Below the pieces are notes generated by a model that had not been told where the DNA came from, ran no database searches, and saw only the letters and a program-made list of their open reading frames with translations. From Saprospiraceae bacterium (GTDB lineage: Bacteria > Bacteroidota > Bacteroidia > Chitinophagales > Saprospiraceae), in NCBI GenBank assembly GCA_016712145.1, contig JADJRO010000003.1, forward strand, positions 186,001 through 250,000: 64,000 nt of DNA, given 5' to 3'. The position numbers were made by a program, and so were the translations under genes. Positions within the stretch are counted from its first letter, which is position 1. Each line of letters opens with the position of its first letter. Positions 8,955 through 17,689 of the stretch are shown in pieces.

Positions 8955-9830
8955 TCATATTTTGTCTTGGTTTACAAAGTCAATTACTGTTCTATTAAAG
9001 TCGTTTGGTAGGTCAAGGTGCAACCAATGAGTCGGTGAATTTATTTTCACAAGTTTTGCATTGGGCAAAGTCTGTTCAAGGTTTTTACATATGTATGCAA
9101 ACCACTTTGGCGACTTATCACTTTCAAGTAACAAAGTTTTTACCTCCATTTTTCTCATTCTCTCTACTGATAACGGATATGCAAAAGCTGTTTTACTTTC
9201 TGCTGCAAAAGTTTTGATGTTATCGTCAAGCCCTTGTCGCATTGTAGGATTTAATTCTTCAAGTTTTATAGGATGTCCGACAATACCGTTTGCAAAAGAA
9301 AGTTTTGCTTTTTGCAACTCATTATTTGATAAATATTTTCGTGTCGGCTTTATGCCCTTTAATCCAGTCCGCAAAAAAGAAATCGCTACCCCAAAGTCTT
9401 TAAACATGAGAGGAATTAATTTTAAAGGATTAAATGCTTTAGTCATAAGAAATGGAAATACTGTTGGCTCCTCCAAAACTAATTTGTCAATCAGTTGAGG
9501 ATATTTCTCTGCAAAAGCTAATGCAACATAGCCACCGAATGAATGTCCAATCAAAACAAATTTGTCTAATTTGAGAAAGTCAACGAGTTGTTTGATGTCG
9601 TCAATGTTTTCATCTATAGTGCTGCTTCCACCAATTTCAAACTTGTCGGGAAACTGAAATCTTCTACTTACCGAGATAGTCCTAAAATTTTTTGAAAACT
9701 CGTCAACCTGTTGAAGCCATGCTCGGTAATCGCCATTTGAACCAGGAATAAAAACCACCGCCTTGCCGTGTCCTTTGTCAAGCCAGCTAAGTTTTACTTT
9801 GTTGAATTGTCGTGTCTTGATATTTTCCAT
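8955..9830 (-). CDS. Alpha/beta hydrolase
   Basis: 291 residues with the alpha/beta-hydrolase hallmarks: oxyanion loop VFIPGSNGDYRAW, nucleophile elbow GHSFGGY, acid in LLLESDKSPKW, and catalytic His in SPTHWLHLD. Cytoplasmic, no signal peptide. The substrate cannot be deduced. Sole gene of its cassette; the cassette termini GTTAGCGGCTG and TAGCCGCTAAC are complementary. Confidence 0.9.
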   Translation of the reverse strand: MENIKTRQFNKVKLSWLDKGHGKAVVFIPGSNGDYRAWLQQVDEFSKNFRTISVSRRFQFPDKFEIGGSSTIDENIDDIKQLVDFLKLDKFVLIGHSFGGYVALAFAEKYPQLIDKLVLEEPTVFPFLMTKAFNPLKLIPLMFKDFGVAISFLRTGLKGIKPTRKYLSNNELQKAKLSFANGIVGHPIKLEELNPTMRQGLDDNIKTFAAESKTAFAYPLSVERMRKMEVKTLLLESDKSPKWFAYICKNLEQTLPNAKLVKINSPTHWLHLDLPNDFNRTVIDFVNQDKI

Positions 9831-9908
9831 TGTCTGTTTTATTGTCAGTAATGATGTTTATTTTTTACAATTACTTTCAAGTTGGCGGGGTCGTCAAATA
9901 ATAGCCGC

Positions 9909-10036
9909 TAACGACGGTAAAGTATAAGCGTAGTGCGGGATTAGAAGCACTTCACTTTCGGTTTAGCTATATATTCATTAATATTCAATTTGTTTAATTT
10001 TTACACTTTAGCCCGCATTACGCTTATACAATGTTG
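9909..10036 (-). repeat. attC-like site 8 (family H)
   Basis: Cores taacg at 9909 and gttg at 10033. Arms aaagtataagcgtagtgcggg and cccgcattacgcttata. Confidence 0.85.
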
Positions 10037-10049
10037 TGTGTGGTTTTTC

Positions 10050-10886
10050 CTATGCCATTACAGCAATCATATCAAATATTTTCTCACCAAGTCTTTTATT
10101 ACCGATAATTTCCGATGATTCAATAGCTTTTTCTCTCGTCATTCCTTTGGTGAATATTTTCCAAGCATATTCATCCCTGATTCTTACTTCACTCTTTGGT
10201 TCAGCATCCACAGAGGTTAATAGTTCCCAACCATTTTCATAGTATAAAAACCAACTTTTTTCTGTTACCCCCAAGAAAGTAAATTTTACCAAATCCGTAG
10301 CTTCTCCTTCTACATCTCTATAATGATAGGGAAGTGCCCTGACTGATGTGTCCAAGTATGGACAGTACCATTCATCTTTTAACAACTCTTTATCGTCACC
10401 AACTGCAAGTCTAATTTGTTGTTGATGATGCCATTTTTCGGTGTATTCCCTTGCTATATGAAACCAATTCTTTGATTCATTTTCACCTGCCCAAGCAACA
10501 GAAAACTCGGCTTTATCATCAGGATTTAAAGTAGTTAAGAAATCGCTATATTCTTTTCCCGATGACTTTAGTAAATCTATAATAACTTTTGGGCTAAGCC
10601 TTTTAGTTGCTTTGACCCAATCAGCGTTTAACTTGTTTAAGAAGTCTAATAAATCTGCATAAGAATTTATAGTCTCCGGTTTCTCACCGTAATAATTATC
10701 TCGCAACATTGAAAGTGTTCTAAAATTACCGTCCAGCAAGTGGACAGCAACATCTTTGACCTTCCATTTAGGTGCGATGGTTTGCCTGTTCCAATCATCA
10801 GCTGACAATTCTTTCAATAACTCGATAAGCATCTTGTCAAGTTCTGGTATCAGGGCAATCACATCTATTTTCTCGGGCTTCTTCAT
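10050..10886 (-). CDS. DinB/maleylpyruvate-isomerase-like metal-dependent protein
   Basis: 278 residues. The N-terminal half is a four-helix DinB/MDMPI-type fold: LLKELSADDWNRQT, then VKDVAVHLLDGNFRTL with the first His, and EYTEKWHHQQQIRLAVG with the later His pair. Family members are thiol-dependent transferases or isomerases; Bacteroidota lack mycothiol, so the thiol partner would differ. Sole gene of its cassette, whose ends (GTTGTGTGTGG / CACACACAAC) are complementary. Confidence 0.75.
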   Translation of the reverse strand: MKKPEKIDVIALIPELDKMLIELLKELSADDWNRQTIAPKWKVKDVAVHLLDGNFRTLSMLRDNYYGEKPETINSYADLLDFLNKLNADWVKATKRLSPKVIIDLLKSSGKEYSDFLTTLNPDDKAEFSVAWAGENESKNWFHIAREYTEKWHHQQQIRLAVGDDKELLKDEWYCPYLDTSVRALPYHYRDVEGEATDLVKFTFLGVTEKSWFLYYENGWELLTSVDAEPKSEVRIRDEYAWKIFTKGMTREKAIESSEIIGNKRLGEKIFDMIAVMA

Positions 10887-10904
10887 TTTTCTTTAAATCA
10901 CACA

Positions 10905-11026
10905 CAACGTGTCGATATTGACGACGTGCCGCAATTCAGAAATGCCAAAAGAGAATACAATATTACAATTCAGACCAAAAGTGAAACATAAATGGTTTTT
11001 GCGGCATGATCGTCAATATTATGTTA
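10905..11026 (-). repeat. attC-like site 9 (family G)
   Basis: Cores caacg at 10905 and gtta at 11023. Arms gatattgacgacgtgccgc and gcggcatgatcgtcaatat. The stop codon of the antitoxin at 11019 falls inside it. Confidence 0.83.
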
Positions 11027-11345
11027 CTTGCAGTCCTTTTCCCTTTGTCCTTTTCCCGGTTTTATTTTTATGAACTTGGAAGCTAAGCTTAGCATCAAGT
11101 GCATCAAACACTTTAATAATCGTTCCTAAAGTTACATTTGTTGTACTGTTTTCAAGTTTTGAAACCTGAGCTCTCTGAACGCCAATGAGTTCACCGAGTT
11201 CCTCTTGAGTTAGATTTTTCTCCTCACGCAATTGCTTTATTTGCTCAGCTATTATTTCAAGTTTGAGTTCCCTCTCATATTTGTCTCGTTTTGGCGTGCC
11301 TGGTTTGCCGAGATGTTTGTCTTTTAATTCTGTTAAACTAATCAT
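11019..11345 (-). CDS. XRE-family HTH antitoxin (HigA-like)
   Basis: 108 residues with a Cro/C1-type helix-turn-helix (IKQLREEKNLTQEELGELIG ... QRAQVSKLENS, residues about 35-70). It follows the HigB-type toxin gene with a one-base gap, the reverse order (toxin first) typical of higBA. It should neutralise the toxin and repress the pair. The last residues (QVT) and the stop are read from the attC core, so the C terminus depends on which site the cassette is joined to. Confidence 0.87.
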   Translation of the reverse strand: MISLTELKDKHLGKPGTPKRDKYERELKLEIIAEQIKQLREEKNLTQEELGELIGVQRAQVSKLENSTTNVTLGTIIKVFDALDAKLSFQVHKNKTGKRTKGKGLQVT

Positions 11346-11346
11346 T

Positions 11347-11706
11347 TCATTTATTTAATTTCTTCTTAAAATATTTATCTTTAATAGATTCAGCTTTTTT
11401 TATTTCAGAAATTGGAGTCTTGTTTGTCTTCTTTAGAAAACCGTGAGTTGCTACAATTAATGTTTCAATCTCACCTTTCCTATCCCAGAATGCCAACATT
11501 CTATAAAAGTTCTTATTATATCTTAATCGAAATTCCCAAAGACCATCTGTTTCTTTTAACGGTTCAAACCAATCACCTCTTAACCCTGTTTCAGTTTTGT
11601 CAAAGATCGTTAAGAATTTATTTTTGGTTCTTTCAGAAATAGTCTCAAAGAATGATTCCGCTTCATCATCCAAAAATACCTTAATCGGTTTTGTTAATTT
11701 CGACAT
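11347..11706 (-). CDS. HigB/Gp49-like toxin
   Basis: 119 residues, basic, with the phage Gp49/HigB pattern: FFETISERTKNKFLTIFDK, then LWEFRLRYNKNFYRMLAFWDR and LIVATHGFLKKTNKTP. This family consists of ribosome-associated mRNA interferases of the RelE superfamily. First gene of a two-gene TA cassette, with the antitoxin at 11019-11345. Confidence 0.87.
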   Translation of the reverse strand: MSKLTKPIKVFLDDEAESFFETISERTKNKFLTIFDKTETGLRGDWFEPLKETDGLWEFRLRYNKNFYRMLAFWDRKGEIETLIVATHGFLKKTNKTPISEIKKAESIKDKYFKKKLNK

Positions 11707-11775
11707 CCATCACAAAGATAGTCTAATGTTTCCATATATGGAACTTTTTTAATTAAATTATTGCAGGATTGCAAG

Positions 11776-11901
11776 TAACGTTTTGCGGGTTTAAGAAGTT
11801 GGCGATTTCGGAGCACAAAACTGTCTGCCAGCACTACACTTGATACGAAGCACAAATGTTCATTTAACCACTGAACCGCCAATTTCTTAAACCCGCTGTT
11901 A
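11776..11901 (-). repeat. attC-like site 10 (own arm type)
   Basis: Cores taacg at 11776 and gtta at 11898. Arms gcgggtttaagaagttggcg and cgccaatttcttaaacccgc pair almost perfectly. Confidence 0.87.
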
Positions 11902-11978
11902 GCTGCTGCTGCACTGTCCGTCCGATGTGTAGTAACTTCTCCGTCAGAGCCACTGTCGGATGTTGGGTGTGCGGTTGC

Positions 11979-12044
11979 TTGCACTCTCTTTTGACTTTGC
12001 TTGCGTGGATTTGCGTGAGGCAGCAAAGGCAAATGTGAGTGCAA
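11979..12044. other. Bracketing hairpin H1 (TCT/TGT internal loop)
   Basis: Stem TTGCACTC/GAGTGCAA, internal loop TCT against TGT, then TTTG/CAAA and CTTTGC/GCAAAG, with loop tgcgtggatttgcgtgagg. It lies between attC 10 and the nhaA stop, at the left end of the antiporter cassette. Its partner is H2 at the other end. Whether it acts as RNA or DNA is unknown. Confidence 0.65.
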
Positions 12045-12115
12045 ATGCGTGGAGATATATTGTATAATTGCTTTCATCTGATGTCAGGTAATAATTGACA
12101 TGGGGGCTGAGTTGC

Positions 12116-13276
12116 TCAGTCCCCGTTTTCTATTTCTGTATTTTGTGTTTTTAATGTAGCTCTAAGCCATAAATATCCAAGTGTCCCTGCTACAAGTGAG
12201 GCAATGAGGATTGCAATTTTTGATTGTGTGATTAGTTCGGGATTGTCAAACGCAAGTAGCGTAATGAAGATTGACATTGTAAAGCCAATACCTGCAAGAA
12301 GTCCTACGCCAACAATTTGTTTCCATTTCAAGTCCTCTGGCAATGCACAAAGTCCAAGCGAAATAGCTATGAAGCTGAAAAGAAAAATACCAAGTGGCTT
12401 GCCGACTATAAGCCCCGCAAAAATTCCAATGCTGTTTGTCTGCGTTAAACTTGCCTGCCAACCACTGTCAATGCTGATGCAAGTGTTAGCCAATGCAAAC
12501 AAAGGCAAAATAAAAAACGCAACTGGTTTGTGTAACCAATGTTGAAGTATGTAAGAAGGTGATTTTTCTCCACCGTCACCAAATGGAATTGCAAACGCTA
12601 ATAAAACTCCTGTGATTGTCGGATGAACTCCCGACTGTTGCATAAAATACCACATTGCAACACCTCCAATGAGATATGGAATAAGGTTGTGAACTTTCAG
12701 TCGGTTTAAAATTAAAAGTAGTCCGAAAATACCAAGTGCTAAAAACAAGTATGTAAATGATAATGAGCTTGTGTAGAAAATTGCAATGACAATGATTGCA
12801 CCTAAGTCGTCAATAACTGCTAACGCTGTCAATAAAACTTTTAGTGACGCTGGCACACGATTACCAAGAAGCGAAAGTATACCGATTGCAAAGGCAATGT
12901 CTGTAGCCATTGGAATGCCTGCTCCTGATTGAGTGTCTGTCCCGAAATTGAAAAGTAAAAACAGTCCTGCAGGAACAAGCATACCACCAAGTGCTGCAAA
13001 GATTGGAAGTGAAGCGTTCTTTAAACTTGAAAGTTCTCCAATATAAATTTCCCGTTCAAGTTCCAAACCTATGAGCAAAAAGAAAATGGTCATTAGTCCG
13101 TCATTAATCCAATGTGTGGCACTGTGTCCGCCAATTTGAAAATGCCACAACTGAATATAGTTGTCTTTGAGAAAAAAGTTTGCAAGTAAAAGTGAAATGG
13201 CTGTGCAACCAATCAGTAAAAGGCCTCCCGCCTTTTCGCTTTCAAAAAATTCAGTGAATAGTTTAGTTAGTTTCAT
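12116..13276 (-). CDS. nhaA: Na+/H+ antiporter NhaA
   Basis: 386 residues, the family's usual length. N terminus FFESEKAGGLLLIGCTAISLLLAN, the segment GIPMATDIAFAIGILSLLG, and the cation-binding aspartate pair in ALAVIDDLGAIIVIAIFY identify NhaA, an inner-membrane electrogenic exchanger driving Na+ out against H+. It overlaps the upstream second antiporter gene by 14 bp and is last in a three-gene operon with a glucosylglycerate-pathway fusion, suggesting a cassette for salt or osmotic stress. Confidence 0.95.
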   Translation of the reverse strand: MKLTKLFTEFFESEKAGGLLLIGCTAISLLLANFFLKDNYIQLWHFQIGGHSATHWINDGLMTIFFLLIGLELEREIYIGELSSLKNASLPIFAALGGMLVPAGLFLLFNFGTDTQSGAGIPMATDIAFAIGILSLLGNRVPASLKVLLTALAVIDDLGAIIVIAIFYTSSLSFTYLFLALGIFGLLLILNRLKVHNLIPYLIGGVAMWYFMQQSGVHPTITGVLLAFAIPFGDGGEKSPSYILQHWLHKPVAFFILPLFALANTCISIDSGWQASLTQTNSIGIFAGLIVGKPLGIFLFSFIAISLGLCALPEDLKWKQIVGVGLLAGIGFTMSIFITLLAFDNPELITQSKIAILIASLVAGTLGYLWLRATLKTQNTEIENGD

Positions 13277-14435
13277 TTTTCTTAGCTGCCATTAGTCCTA
13301 ACATCATTACCAAAACAGAGAGAATTATTGCCTGTATGATAAGTGATTTATTTACGATTGAAATACTTTGTTCGGGTAGAATAGCCAAGAAAAGCAGTAT
13401 GGTAATTAGTCCTCTTGGTGCAACAAATAGCAGAGGCGATGAAGGAAGTTTTGAAAATTTAAGTGCAATCCATCTAACTAAAATAATGGAGAGAACAATT
13501 CCCGCTGCCCAAGGAATTGTTTCGGGATTTAGAATTTCTTTAGCTTCCATCAGGAAACCAAATAGAAGAAAGAACAATGCCCGAATTAGAAATGTAGCTT
13601 CTGTTGTAATCTCCTTGAACTTCTTTACTTCTTTATCTAATTTTTCAGGTCTTAATTTTTCTATCCACTTAAACCGTTTCAACTCGTCAAGGTTGCCAAG
13701 GAATAAGCCAAAAACAAGAATGAAGATTAAGCCGGGTAAATGATACACCTTTGAAACCGCATAAATAAGAATGACAATTAGAATAATCGGTGTGAAGGTG
13801 ATGTGGTGCCTAATGCGACTTAATAGAAATGAAAGACCTAAAACGGCAAAGAATGAAATAACGATTATGAGAAGAAATTGCAAAGCAAAGTTTCCAAATG
13901 ATTGTGCGTTTATTATTTGATTGAGGGCAATGAAATTGAAGAACAGCACACCGAAAATATCAGACAAACTGCTTTCGTAAATAATAAACTCTTTGTTGAA
14001 AGCTGAAAGGTTTCGGACGCTTGGAATAGCGATGGCGCTACTGATTACACAAAATGGAATTGCATTTACCAAAGCCATTTTATAGGAAACCTGACCGATG
14101 TATTGAAAGGCAAATGCAAAAAGAAATGCCAAAGCAAACATTGGTAGGAGTGCATTGAGAGAAGATTTTTTAATTACAGAGAGTTTGGATTTATTGAGTT
14201 CAAGTTCTAATGAACCCTCCAACACGATTAAGATTAAACCAATAGTTCCGAATATTGGTAAAAGTGGATTAAGGTCAGGAATATGAATGTTGAACAAATC
14301 CACCGTTTGTTTTACAACCCAACCCAACAGCAACAAAAGTATTACCGAAGGAATTTTTGTAAGTGCCGAACTAATGTCAAAAACATATGCTAAAAGCAGA
14401 AGCACACAAATAGTGATAATGATGGTTGTGGTCAT
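13263..14435 (-). CDS. Cation:proton antiporter (CPA family)
   Basis: 390 residues and about 12 hydrophobic segments. TIGLILIVLEGSLELE and VISSAIAIPSVRNLS fit the Na_H_Exchanger (CPA) family, as does the late FVAPRGLITILLFL segment. An insertion rich in charge (RFKWIEKLRPEKLDKEVKKF) forms a cytoplasmic loop in the middle. Likely K+ or Na+/H+ exchange at the inner membrane. The gene starts 3 bp after the GpgS-like gene and overlaps nhaA by 14 bp, so the three are probably co-transcribed. Confidence 0.87.
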   Translation of the reverse strand: MTTTIIITICVLLLLAYVFDISSALTKIPSVILLLLLGWVVKQTVDLFNIHIPDLNPLLPIFGTIGLILIVLEGSLELELNKSKLSVIKKSSLNALLPMFALAFLFAFAFQYIGQVSYKMALVNAIPFCVISSAIAIPSVRNLSAFNKEFIIYESSLSDIFGVLFFNFIALNQIINAQSFGNFALQFLLIIVISFFAVLGLSFLLSRIRHHITFTPIILIVILIYAVSKVYHLPGLIFILVFGLFLGNLDELKRFKWIEKLRPEKLDKEVKKFKEITTEATFLIRALFFLLFGFLMEAKEILNPETIPWAAGIVLSIILVRWIALKFSKLPSSPLLFVAPRGLITILLFLAILPEQSISIVNKSLIIQAIILSVLVMMLGLMAAKKNETN

Positions 14436-14438
14436 TCG

Positions 14439-15818
14439 TTATTTAGCAAGGGTTAATAGTTCGGAAAAACTTGGCTCGTGAATTACAATGTCGGCATGAT
14501 GGTTTACCAATTCGTCTTTAGAGCAAAACGCTATTCCAAGTCCTGCCTCTTTTATCATGCAAAGGTCGTTCATGCTGTCGCCAATTGTGATTGTGTTTTC
14601 TCGTTTGATTTGGTATTTGTTTAGGACATTAAGCATAGCATTTGTTTTGCAAAGTGTGTGCTTGCACAAACTCTCTGGGTGGCTGAAAAGAAAAGATGGA
14701 ATTTTTACTTCGCCTGTGCAAATGCTTTTTGAGAATTCCAGTTCATTAGATAGGGAAAAATCCATTCCCAACTTATTTTTGATATGGTTGGTGATGCAAT
14801 CATAACTGTCAGAAATTATTCCGACAATGTAACCTCGCTTTTTTAGTTCTGCAATAATTTCTTTTGTGCCTTCAATAATCGGAATACTGTCAGCTATTCC
14901 AATGAGTTCACTTATCGTTTTGCCTTTTAGCAAAGTAGCTATTCGTTTAGTAAGAATGATTACATCCGTTTCGGATGAACGAATGTTCATCAATTCATTT
15001 TTGAAACTGAACTTATCGGCACAGGTATCAATAAATCTTCCTTTTAAAAGTGTGTTGTCCATGTCAAACACAACTAACTTGTCAAGAGTGTTTAATTGAT
15101 TTTCTAAAGCAAATTCCATTTGCGAACGAATTTCATTCAACACTCCAAGCTCTTCAAAGTTGTAATGAGGGTTTTTAGAAGAAGCAGCTTTAAGTATAAT
15201 CGTCTGCGCTACTTCCTTACTCATTTTTCCAAGGGCTTGCCAAGGTTTGCTTTTGTTTTCAAGATACCCGATTTCTATTTCTCTCATTCGTGCATTCATC
15301 AGGTACATGTCTATCAGGATACCAATGTCCACCCCGTAATCGTCTCTGAAATCCAATTGCAGAAAGAGAGATTTATTTCCTGCAATCATTCCGCTTAATG
15401 GTTGGCTAAATCGAAGCAAGTCAGGGAAGAAAATACTGAGGAGTGGTTTTGCCACAAGTTCTGTTACCCTGCCTGCATTGCGGTTGAATGAAGATTTTAC
15501 AAAATCAACTTCACCTTGTAGGATGGGGTCGGTCAATAATTTAATGGTGTAGTGCGGATAGGGGTCAATGTCGCCATCAAGAAAAGCAATGATGTCATTA
15601 GTTGCACACAAGATACCATCTTTCATAGATGCACCTTTGCCTAATTTGGTGCTGGTGATAACCTTTGCTCCGTTTTCCTGTGCAATGGAAACTGTCTTGT
15701 CAAGCGACTTATCGTCCACCACAATTACCTCTGTCACATGAGGCTGACCTTTTGCAAAGTTCACAACACTGGCAATGTTTTCTTCTTCGTTAAGTGTCGG
15801 AATAATTACTGTTATCAT
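14439..15818 (-). CDS. Glucosyl-3-phosphoglycerate synthase fused to HAD phosphatase
   Basis: 459 residues. Residues 1-215 form a GT-A glycosyltransferase (MITVIIPTLNEEENIASV, VIVVDDKSLD, DGD at 81-83). NRNAGRVTELVAKPLLSIFF and the YGVDIGILIDM segment match GpgS (GT81). Residues 247-459 form a HAD phosphatase (VVFDMDNTLLKG, with D252 and D254, and TIGDSMNDLCMIKEAG). Together they could make glucosyl-3-phosphoglycerate and dephosphorylate it to glucosylglycerate, a compatible solute. First gene of the operon with two Na+/H+ antiporters. The domain calls are firm; the sugar donor is inferred from the GT81 match. Confidence 0.82.
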   Translation of the reverse strand: MITVIIPTLNEEENIASVVNFAKGQPHVTEVIVVDDKSLDKTVSIAQENGAKVITSTKLGKGASMKDGILCATNDIIAFLDGDIDPYPHYTIKLLTDPILQGEVDFVKSSFNRNAGRVTELVAKPLLSIFFPDLLRFSQPLSGMIAGNKSLFLQLDFRDDYGVDIGILIDMYLMNARMREIEIGYLENKSKPWQALGKMSKEVAQTIILKAASSKNPHYNFEELGVLNEIRSQMEFALENQLNTLDKLVVFDMDNTLLKGRFIDTCADKFSFKNELMNIRSSETDVIILTKRIATLLKGKTISELIGIADSIPIIEGTKEIIAELKKRGYIVGIISDSYDCITNHIKNKLGMDFSLSNELEFSKSICTGEVKIPSFLFSHPESLCKHTLCKTNAMLNVLNKYQIKRENTITIGDSMNDLCMIKEAGLGIAFCSKDELVNHHADIVIHEPSFSELLTLAK

Positions 15819-15895
15819 TAGTCGTTTTTTGTTATTGTCAAAGGTAACTTATTGAGCCGTCATGCCGCTATGAAAAACGGTATTTGTGCGTGGGG

Positions 15896-15960
15896 CAAAA
15901 GCAAATGTGAAGCAAAAGTGCGTTGGCTTTTTGAGTGGCTTTGCTTCTCTTTTGCTTTTG
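15896..15960. other. Bracketing hairpin H2 (arms swapped)
   Basis: Stem CAAAAGCAAA/TTTGCTTTTG, TGT against TCT, then GAAGCAAAAG/CTTTGCTTC with loop tgcgttggctttttgagtgg. Same architecture as H1 but with the TGT arm first. It sits upstream of the GpgS-like gene at the right end of the antiporter cassette. Confidence 0.65.
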
Positions 15961-16053
15961 CGAAGGATAGCCAAACGGCTTTGCCGAAGTTTCTACTGTC
16001 GTTATTGTCCGCCTCAAAGTTTGATAGTAGCACTGTCGCTTTGCAGTTGCAGC

Positions 16054-16175
16054 TAACGGACAAGTACTTGCGACGTGCCGCCCTTCACCGGAAGCCAAAA
16101 GTAAAAGCTTGTTTTCATTATTTCACAAAAGTGAAACATTTAACTTTCAGCGGCATGATCGCAAGTACTATGTTA
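16054..16175 (-). repeat. attC-like site 11 (family G)
   Basis: Cores taacg at 16054 and gtta at 16172. Arms gtacttgcgacgtgccgc and gcggcatgatcgcaagtac. Confidence 0.85.
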
Positions 16176-16188
16176 CTGCCAGTTATGT

Positions 16189-17088
16189 TCATTGTCCTTT
16201 GATTGGGATTTGAACTGGGTTGACTATCATTTCATTTTTCATTGTCTTAACAATTTTATCATGAGCACCAATAACTCTTGTGTAAGATTCAACATTGAAA
16301 TCTCCTCCTAAGCCTGCTATAATATCTCTACTTTCCTTAGTTTTAAATCCTATAGTTTCAATTGTATATGTTGCTTCAGCTAACCCAAATTCAGCAGCAG
16401 CTGCTACTTTTGAAGGAATATTAATGCTTACTTTTTTATTTGCATTTTTTATTGTAATAACTAGTCTAACACCAGCTGCTAATCTAATACTTGTTTGCTC
16501 TTTTTTTCCATTTCCTGGAGTGCAAATTGTATCCTTAAACTCTACATAATCAACAATTGCAATTCTATCTCTCTTACTAAGGTTCAGACCTACAAGTCCA
16601 AATAAGTTACCATTAGCTTGATTATTTTTGTCCAGAACATAAACAAATCTTCTTGACCCAGAATTTAGTGTCCCTAATTTCCTTGGTTCGTTTATAGAAC
16701 ATGACCGCCATTCACTTTCTGTGATTACATTTTTTGAAGAGATACTCTTTAATGAGTCTTCATATTTAGTCATATTTTTATCATTTATTAATAACGGTAA
16801 GTTGTAATTTAGATAATCTGTTCCAAAATTAGTTTCTTCAATTGAGGTACTTGTTGCTTCAATATTCAATAGCCTTTTATTTAATTCCTCAATCCTTAAT
16901 TTAGATTCACTAGCTTCGGCAATCCTTAATTTTTCAATTTCTGAGAGTCTGGACTTAGCTGACTCCAATTGCTCCTTCGTACTTTCATACTCAGAAGACA
17001 TACTCGAATATTTCTTACTACTTACACAAGAGAAAATGATAAATATTGGAGTAATTAAAATGATGCGTAAAAATGTTTGATTTTTCAT
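16189..17088 (-). CDS. Coiled-coil lipoprotein of unknown function
   Basis: 299 residues. Signal peptide with lipobox IFSC at about residues 18-21 predicts a lipoprotein. Residues about 28-80 (YESTKEQLESAKSRLSEIEK ... IEELNKRLLNIEA) form a heptad-rich coiled coil. The C-terminal half is beta-rich with ASKVAAAAEFGLAEATY-like character. I do not recognise a named family. Sole gene of its cassette, bounded by attC 11 and 12. Confidence 0.72.
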   Translation of the reverse strand: MKNQTFLRIILITPIFIIFSCVSSKKYSSMSSEYESTKEQLESAKSRLSEIEKLRIAEASESKLRIEELNKRLLNIEATSTSIEETNFGTDYLNYNLPLLINDKNMTKYEDSLKSISSKNVITESEWRSCSINEPRKLGTLNSGSRRFVYVLDKNNQANGNLFGLVGLNLSKRDRIAIVDYVEFKDTICTPGNGKKEQTSIRLAAGVRLVITIKNANKKVSINIPSKVAAAAEFGLAEATYTIETIGFKTKESRDIIAGLGGDFNVESYTRVIGAHDKIVKTMKNEMIVNPVQIPIKGQ

Positions 17089-17173
17089 AATATTTGGATT
17101 TAATTAATGACTAAAAACTTATTATTTTCAAATTTCTAACTCTCTCCCAATTAAATAATTTATTAATTGGCAG

Positions 17174-17304
17174 TAACGGTCTGGCAATACACGCTGCACC
17201 GCCAAACGCAGGTTGACCAAAAGTAAAAAATAATTTTTAAAAAACAAAAAAAAATTAAGAGTAAAACATAAAGTTGATAGCGGGGTAGCGTGTAGTGCCT
17301 GTTA
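17174..17304 (-). repeat. attC-like site 12 (family A)
   Basis: Cores taacg at 17174 and gtta at 17301. Arms ggcaatacacgctgcaccgcc and gcggggtagcgtgtagtgcc. Confidence 0.9.
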
Positions 17305-17445
17305 GGGTCGCGTGATGCTGTCCCAACAAGTGAAACGTTTTAAACTGCCAAAAAAATCCGCTGCAATTGATTTTTAAAAGCCAAGCAATAGCGACATTAA
17401 TCGAACCCAAAAGCTATCTTAAAAAAATTCTTGCATCATGTGCGC
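17305..17445 (-). repeat. ORF-less mini-cassette, copy 2
   Basis: Typical copy with gtgatgctgtcccaacaag, gccaagcaatagcgacatt and tcttgcatcatgtgcgc. The minus-strand ATGATG frame stops after six codons. Confidence 0.82.
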
Positions 17446-17570
17446 TAACGTTCAAGTATAAGAGCAGTAGCGGATTTCAAGGCGATTACCTGTCCGACAC
17501 CGCCAAAATTTATTAAATGCACAAACCTTCGATTTACCACTTTACCCGCTATTGCTCTTATACAATGTTG
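17446..17570 (-). repeat. attC-like site 13 (family H)
   Basis: Cores taacg at 17446 and gttg at 17567. Arms aagtataagagcagtagcgg and ccgctattgctcttata. Confidence 0.85.
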
Positions 17571-17613
17571 TGCCTTCGTTGTTTTTTCGTCCGTCTGTTA
17601 GCGTTGGAAAAGA

Positions 17614-17673
17614 CACACTCTTTTGCAAACTTTGGTCTGCGCGTGGGCTTGTAGCGGTTTGCAAATGTGTGTG
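17614..17673. other. Bracketing hairpin H3
   Basis: Stem CACAC/GTGTG, TCT against TGT, then TTTGCAAAC/GTTTGCAAA, loop with gcgcgtgggcttgtagcgg. Between attC 13 and the ImmA/IrrE stop, at the left end of the CBASS cassette. A gcgttggcttt follows 7 bp later, as at H5. Confidence 0.68.
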
Positions 17674-17689
17674 ACTGCTGCGTTGGCTT

